From contig CAZLGC010000007.1 of the NCBI GenBank assembly GCA_964559275.1, forward strand, positions 1 through 34,608: a stretch of DNA of 34,608 nucleotides, read 5' to 3'. Source of the DNA: CAZLGC01 sp964559275. GTDB lineage: Bacteria; Patescibacteriota; CALEFQ01. The notes beneath the pieces were generated by a model, which was not told the DNA's origin, did not search any database, and saw only the letters and a list, made by a program, of their open reading frames with translations. Numbering within the stretch: the first letter of the stretch is position 1; each line of letters starts with the position of its first letter. Positions 31,447 to 34,608 of this stretch are shown here, piece after piece. Made by a program: the position numbers and the translations under genes.

Positions 31447-32084
31447 GCGCTCCGCCGTTTACGCTTATCACGCCAGACCAACAGCACAACGATCAGAATT
31501 GCCACTGCGAATGGAATCAGCAGCCAGTACCACCAGCTACTCCAGTTCCAGGACGGCCCCTCAACTTGACCGTTCTGATAATGTTCTTCTTCAATTGTGC
31601 CGTCGGTGTAGGTGTAAATTCTCTTCACTTTTTCTATCTCCAGCGCCTGCGGAGTCAGAGAACCAATTGTCAGAACGTCCTCCACACTATCCAGCGGACT
31701 AGTCACCGTCACCTGCCCGTAAGATTCAATTTTGATGTCGGCTGGGATTAAGTCCGGGTTAGAGAGAAAAGATTCCTGGTCATCAAGGGGCTGCCCGACA
31801 GCCAGTGTAGTTTCATCGTATTCACCCGCGGGCAAGGCAAATATTCTCGGGCTGGCAAATTTATAGAAGTACACACATTCATCAGCCTCGATTTTTTGCG
31901 GCGGACCCCCGATATCACTGTACAAGAAAAAATCATAATCTGGGTAATCAGCGATGTTATTGATAGAAAAACAATAATCAACCTCTTTCCAGCCCGGGTC
32001 GACTATATCAGCCGCTGCCCAAAAGGGAAAGACAAAAAGTACAAAAACAAATAAAATACAGAACCATTTCATATTATTCATCAT
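31443..32084 (-). CDS. Exported protein with C-terminal membrane anchor, unknown
   Basis: The start is set at ATG 32084, six bases after AGAGGA; an adjacent ATG at 32081 is equally possible. This gives 213 residues. A signal peptide ends near FWAAA. The middle is a beta-rich domain with two Cys (VDYCFS and DECVYF), then a Trp-rich stretch (SWNWSSWWYW), a transmembrane helix and a basic tail (KRKRRSA). That is the architecture of a surface protein anchored by its C-terminus. It overlaps the small membrane protein gene (ATGA). No family is recognised. Confidence 0.83.
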   Translation of the reverse strand: MMNNMKWFCILFVFVLFVFPFWAAADIVDPGWKEVDYCFSINNIADYPDYDFFLYSDIGGPPQKIEADECVYFYKFASPRIFALPAGEYDETTLAVGQPLDDQESFLSNPDLIPADIKIESYGQVTVTSPLDSVEDVLTIGSLTPQALEIEKVKRIYTYTDGTIEEEHYQNGQVEGPSWNWSSWWYWLLIPFAVAILIVVLLVWRDKRKRRSA

Positions 32085-32090
32085 TAATTT

Positions 32091-32109
32091 TCCTCTAATC
32101 ATTATAACA
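32091..32109 (-). promoter_or_regulatory. Extended -10 promoter and ribosome-binding site
   Basis: TGTTATAAT (32109-32101) is an extended -10 with a perfect hexamer; no good -35 is seen upstream. AGAGGA (32096-32091) lies six bases before the ATG at 32084. The transcript leader would be very short, about 10 nt. Confidence 0.55.
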
Positions 32110-32120
32110 CTTGCTACCAA

Positions 32121-32148
32121 AAGAGGCTAAACTCTCGTTTAGCCTCTT
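32121..32148 (-). terminator. Intrinsic terminator after the Thr-rich lipoprotein gene
   Basis: AAGAGGCTAAAC (32121-32132) and GTTTAGCCTCTT (32137-32148) form a perfect 12-bp stem with a 4-base loop, followed on the minus strand by a short T-run. It lies 20 nt after the stop at 32168. Outer TGCTA/TAGCA arms extend the structure. Confidence 0.8.
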
Positions 32149-32167
32149 GATAGCAATCATCTGGGAA

Positions 32168-32779
32168 CTACCACTCACACAGATCAGCCGTGAAAGAACC
32201 TTCTATCCGAGTCGCTCCATCGGAGAAATCAAACCGAGCCCAGCCAGAAACAGTGTCATTGTCCTCATCGATCTCACTTACCACTACCTTAGCCTCCCAG
32301 TCAACATTGACGCTCATAGGCGTGTTGTCATCCTGGTTGTAGTGATAGTAGGAATGATAATCATCAAATTCGATCTCTTCATCCATCAATTTTTCGAAAG
32401 TGCCGGTGGCCAGCTCCCGGGAACTGAAATGGACTGCGTCATCTTCAAGAATGATGCCACAAGCCTCATCCGGTGTGCCGGTGGAAAATGTCCAGTCGTA
32501 ATAACCGTCCATGTCAGTCACCTGGACATCGGTGATCTCGACATTCTGTTCATTGATGACACCGCCGATCGGCTCATCAGGAATATCTCCCTGATCGGTG
32601 TCGGTGGTCCACCATTCGCTGGTGGTAGTTGTTACGGTTTCTCCGTCGGTGGTGGTAGTGGTTGTGGTTGTTCCGTCGGTAGTTACGGAGACAGACTTCT
32701 CACAACCGGCTGCTGCCAGCAATGTCACCGCGACAGCGCCAGCCACCAGTACAGAGATTACGCGCAGATGCTTTGGCAT
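32168..32779 (-). CDS. Putative lipoprotein with Thr-rich linker
   Basis: This 203-residue protein has a signal peptide with lipobox-like AAAGC; Cys26 would be the lipidated residue, though Ala at -3 is not ideal. A low-complexity Thr/Asp stretch (about 33-60, with eight Thr in a row) leads to an acidic beta-rich domain (about 75-203) with two Cys (EACGII and DLCEW) that may form a disulphide. I do not recognise the domain. The Thr-rich linker suggests a surface-exposed and possibly glycosylated stalk. Stop and terminator are close together; the gene starts 17 nt after the DUF6790-like gene. Confidence 0.86.
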   Translation of the reverse strand: MPKHLRVISVLVAGAVAVTLLAAAGCEKSVSVTTDGTTTTTTTTDGETVTTTTSEWWTTDTDQGDIPDEPIGGVINEQNVEITDVQVTDMDGYYDWTFSTGTPDEACGIILEDDAVHFSSRELATGTFEKLMDEEIEFDDYHSYYHYNQDDNTPMSVNVDWEAKVVVSEIDEDNDTVSGWARFDFSDGATRIEGSFTADLCEW

Positions 32780-32795
32780 ATTTTTTGTTATATTA

Positions 32796-33305
32796 TTAAC
32801 CCCAGTAAATTATTGCTAAAACAATGCACACAATCGGCAGAATTATATCCATCCACAGGACCGGACCGACATTGCCGGGCGTGTAGTTTTTTTCCTTGAC
32901 CGCCTCTTTGATATGCCCGGCGGCGGCTCCCCAGAAAAACGGCGTTACCATCACAATTGGTGCCAGCCAGAAAATACCGTCAATCCAGATGCACATTAGA
33001 CCAACCAGCCCCAAGCCCAAAATTGACCAGGCCAATTCTTTTTGGAAAGGACTAGGCTCCCAACCAATACCTTTGGCTATTTTGGCACTCAAAAAATAGT
33101 GCATGAAGAAACTAACAAACATATTCAACCCGATACCGATCACAATCGTATAAAAGAGAAAGCTCTCCACCGGATCACGACCACTTGCCATGATGTCCCA
33201 CATAGCCCCAACCACGATTCCAATCAGGTAGTAGACCGGGTATATGAAAGCCCGCCACTCGCCCTTAGTCCCCCGCTTGGGCTCAACTGTTGTCTGCTCA
33301 TTCAT
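32796..33305 (-). CDS. DUF6790-like integral membrane protein
   Basis: The start is set at ATG 33305 (MNEQTTVEPK), which overlaps the TMEM175-type gene by 8 nt; a longer frame to 33368 lies inside that gene. The protein has 169 residues with about five helices. The motif GWEPSPFQKELAWSILGLGLVG is the conserved segment of the DUF6790 family as I know it. Its function is unknown. It belongs to a tight run with the two genes upstream. Confidence 0.82.
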   Translation of the reverse strand: MNEQTTVEPKRGTKGEWRAFIYPVYYLIGIVVGAMWDIMASGRDPVESFLFYTIVIGIGLNMFVSFFMHYFLSAKIAKGIGWEPSPFQKELAWSILGLGLVGLMCIWIDGIFWLAPIVMVTPFFWGAAAGHIKEAVKEKNYTPGNVGPVLWMDIILPIVCIVLAIIYWG

Positions 33306-33966
33306 TTGATTTTTCCAGCTTATTGATCTTGTTATGCGATTCTGAGACTTTGACGCCGACCAAAACAACGGCTACAACGATACCGAATATTATCCAATAC
33401 CATTCAACCAGGCTGGGAAAAATAAAAACAATTATCAGGGCGGAAACGAACTCGGTGGAAATCATCAGGCCACGCCAGGAATGTTTGCGCAGCTCCGCCG
33501 TATCGTGATCTTCTACCAGAAGTTCCTTGTGCCGCAGGACATACCGCCAGGTGAAATGAGAAACCAGGCTGGTAGCCACGATCGAAAGGACATAGAAGGC
33601 TAGGACATATTTGTTTTCGCCGTGCGCTCCGTAAAAATCAGTTGTGAAAGGAAGGAAAACAATCAGAGCCATGAAAAACAGATTCATTCCCACCAACTTC
33701 ATATCCAGGCGCCGGATGTGGGCAAACAAATTGAGGTGGACCAACCAAAACCTGGCGATGACAAAGAAACTGATGGCGAAACTCACGAACCGGGGCCAAA
33801 GCTGAATCAGAACATCATCAATATTGTTTTCATAGACAATGTCAGGAACGTCTATCTGCAATATCAATAAAGTTATAGCAATAGCAAAAATAGCATCACA
33901 AAAGAAGACAAAGCGATCTTTGTTGCTCTTGGTAGCTAGCCAGTGTGTTTTTTTTGTTTCCATCAA
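33298..33966 (-). CDS. TMEM175-type (DUF1211) potassium channel-like protein
   Basis: This 222-residue protein has six hydrophobic helices, matching a single prokaryotic TMEM175 repeat that would form a tetramer. The family signature R-x3-F-S-D in the first helix appears as RFVFFCD (Arg18, Cys23, Asp24), followed by AIFAIAITLLIL, so the Ser is replaced by Cys. WxxHLxxFxxI is also recognisable (FWLVHLNLFAHI). It would conduct potassium across the inner membrane. It overlaps genes on both sides (ATGA and 8 nt). Confidence 0.9.
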   Translation of the reverse strand: MMETKKTHWLATKSNKDRFVFFCDAIFAIAITLLILQIDVPDIVYENNIDDVLIQLWPRFVSFAISFFVIARFWLVHLNLFAHIRRLDMKLVGMNLFFMALIVFLPFTTDFYGAHGENKYVLAFYVLSIVATSLVSHFTWRYVLRHKELLVEDHDTAELRKHSWRGLMISTEFVSALIIVFIFPSLVEWYWIIFGIVVAVVLVGVKVSESHNKINKLEKSNE

Positions 33967-34424
33967 CTCAAATTATCACGGCGAGAAAGCGGTAAGCGAT
34001 AAATAGCAGTCAAGATCAGCGCTATCCCACCGATTATCAATTCCCCCCAGTAGAAAAAATTATCAAGGATATGTTTACCCGGAAACCAGATTTCCAGCAG
34101 AATCACAACCGATATCATGATAATAAAAGTGACTGAAATCGCTGTCTCCAGAGATTTGCGCGGATCCGAGGGCCAGAGTTTTATCCGTTGGGCTTGTCTA
34201 ACCGGCCGGTTAATCGGATCGGGCCGACTGGCCCAGGTGACTACTATTAATAGAACCAACGGTGTCAGGACAAGGATTGTCGGCACCAGCCAAACCGGCG
34301 ACGAGCCGCCCGTCTGCAGGAGATAGTAGAAAAACGGCGGGAAGAATGCCCCAAACAGCACCCCGATCAAGAAAACGTACCAGGGCGTTCGCGGCTTCTT
34401 ATAAGCTTTGGGCATTACATACAT
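33963..34424 (-). CDS. Four-helix membrane protein, unknown
   Basis: This 153-residue protein has hydrophobic helices at about 16-37, 44-65, 93-112 and 124-143 and a polar loop with Trp-Pro-Ser-Asp between the second and third. A second ATG three codons in (34415) is an alternative start. The stop overlaps the TMEM175-type start (ATGA). The family is not recognised. Position suggests an envelope or ion-homeostasis role, which is only a guess. Confidence 0.82.
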   Translation of the reverse strand: MYVMPKAYKKPRTPWYVFLIGVLFGAFFPPFFYYLLQTGGSSPVWLVPTILVLTPLVLLIVVTWASRPDPINRPVRQAQRIKLWPSDPRKSLETAISVTFIIMISVVILLEIWFPGKHILDNFFYWGELIIGGIALILTAIYRLPLSRRDNLS

Positions 34425-34430
34425 TCTGGC

Positions 34431-34608
34431 CTAGCAAACCCCCGGCTTTTTATTTTTATGCTCCGGTTCGGGATCGTTCATGCCCTGCGGCTTCATTTTG
34501 TCGAGCGCCGCGATAGCATCTTCAAAGTCTTTGAAAAGAAGATCCGCCATGTCACGACTGAAATGCTCGCGGACAACTACTCGCATGATCGCAACGTCTT
34601 CGGCATTT
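34431..34608 (-). CDS. C-terminal end of an unknown protein (5' end outside window)
   Basis: A frame open to the window edge ends at TAG 34431 and gives the last 58 residues. They include VVVREHFSRDMADLLF and end in a hydrophilic tail (PEHKNKKPGVC). No family is recognised. It stops 6 nt before the four-helix membrane protein gene, so it is probably the upstream gene of the same operon. Confidence 0.7.
   Translation of the reverse strand, partial: NAEDVAIMRVVVREHFSRDMADLLFKDFEDAIAALDKMKPQGMNDPEPEHKNKKPGVC

Noticed and set aside
32600..32690. Microsatellite-like GGTGGTAGTGG tract
   Set aside because: It encodes the Thr-rich linker of the lipoprotein in frame; low-complexity coding is sufficient to explain it.
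32111..32899. Long plus-strand reading frame (262 codons) opposite the lipoprotein gene
   Set aside because: It crosses a perfect terminator and is antisense to a protein with a signal peptide and Thr-rich linker; its translation is low in recognisable structure. It is a shadow of the minus-strand gene.
33306..33368. N-terminal extension of the DUF6790-like protein
   Set aside because: The extension is inside the TMEM175-type coding region; the ATG at 33305 gives a normal short overlap.
1..34608. Alternative genetic code (TGA as Gly, as in some CPR)
   Set aside because: TGA ends several genes with short overlaps (for example at 5957, 8284 and 30344), and no gene has internal TGA.

Overview
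The window looks like a chromosomal piece of a Patescibacteria/CPR-type bacterium, probably of the Parcubacteria-like lineages. This is inferred from protein style: a PilB of the form common in that group, REC-only regulators with a YLVKADW-type C-terminus, small paired membrane proteins, and A/T-rich leaders mostly without Shine-Dalgarno sequences. No rRNA or marker gene is present to prove it. TGA is used as a stop, so the genetic code is standard. Every convincing gene is on the minus strand.

Region 1 (23187 down to 1) is one directional array of about 23 kb with gene junctions of a few bases or overlaps (TAATG, ATGA). In transcription order it holds a soluble PAS histidine kinase, an MCP receptor, CheW, a CheC/CheX-like phosphatase, CheY, CheB, CheA, CheC and CheD. 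These are followed by a REC protein, a multi-PAS histidine kinase, a second REC protein, an unknown 111-residue protein, a kinase-less five-PAS protein, a six-helix membrane protein with a coiled-coil tail, a membrane-bound dCache-HAMP-PAS kinase, a REC protein, a REC-zinc-ribbon protein, PilB and PilC. The last gene is a large prepilin-like protein with FN3-type repeats and a beta-helix, cut by the window edge. There are no flagellar genes. The simplest reading is a chemosensory and two-component network feeding type IV pilus motility or attachment. The array has a good sigma70-type promoter at its head (23324-23352) and a candidate internal promoter before the REC/pilB part (5932-5960). No cheR is present.

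Region 2 (23366-27743) is a set of short independent units: an exported anchored protein, a GT39-like membrane glycosyltransferase, a GIY-YIG endonuclease gene bracketed by two inverted copies of a palindromic repeat, a secreted clan-A glycoside hydrolase, and a 46-residue membrane protein with its own promoter and terminator.

Region 3 (27746-34608) holds envelope and redox genes: an unknown membrane protein, a thioredoxin-CcdA fusion coupled to a cytosolic thioredoxin, a PEBP-family protein, two overlapping envelope genes, a Thr-rich lipoprotein, a DUF6790-like membrane protein, a TMEM175-type channel, a four-helix membrane protein, and the C-terminal end of an unknown gene. No rRNA, tRNA, CRISPR array, IS element or prophage was seen. 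No gene-free stretch exceeds 300 bases.
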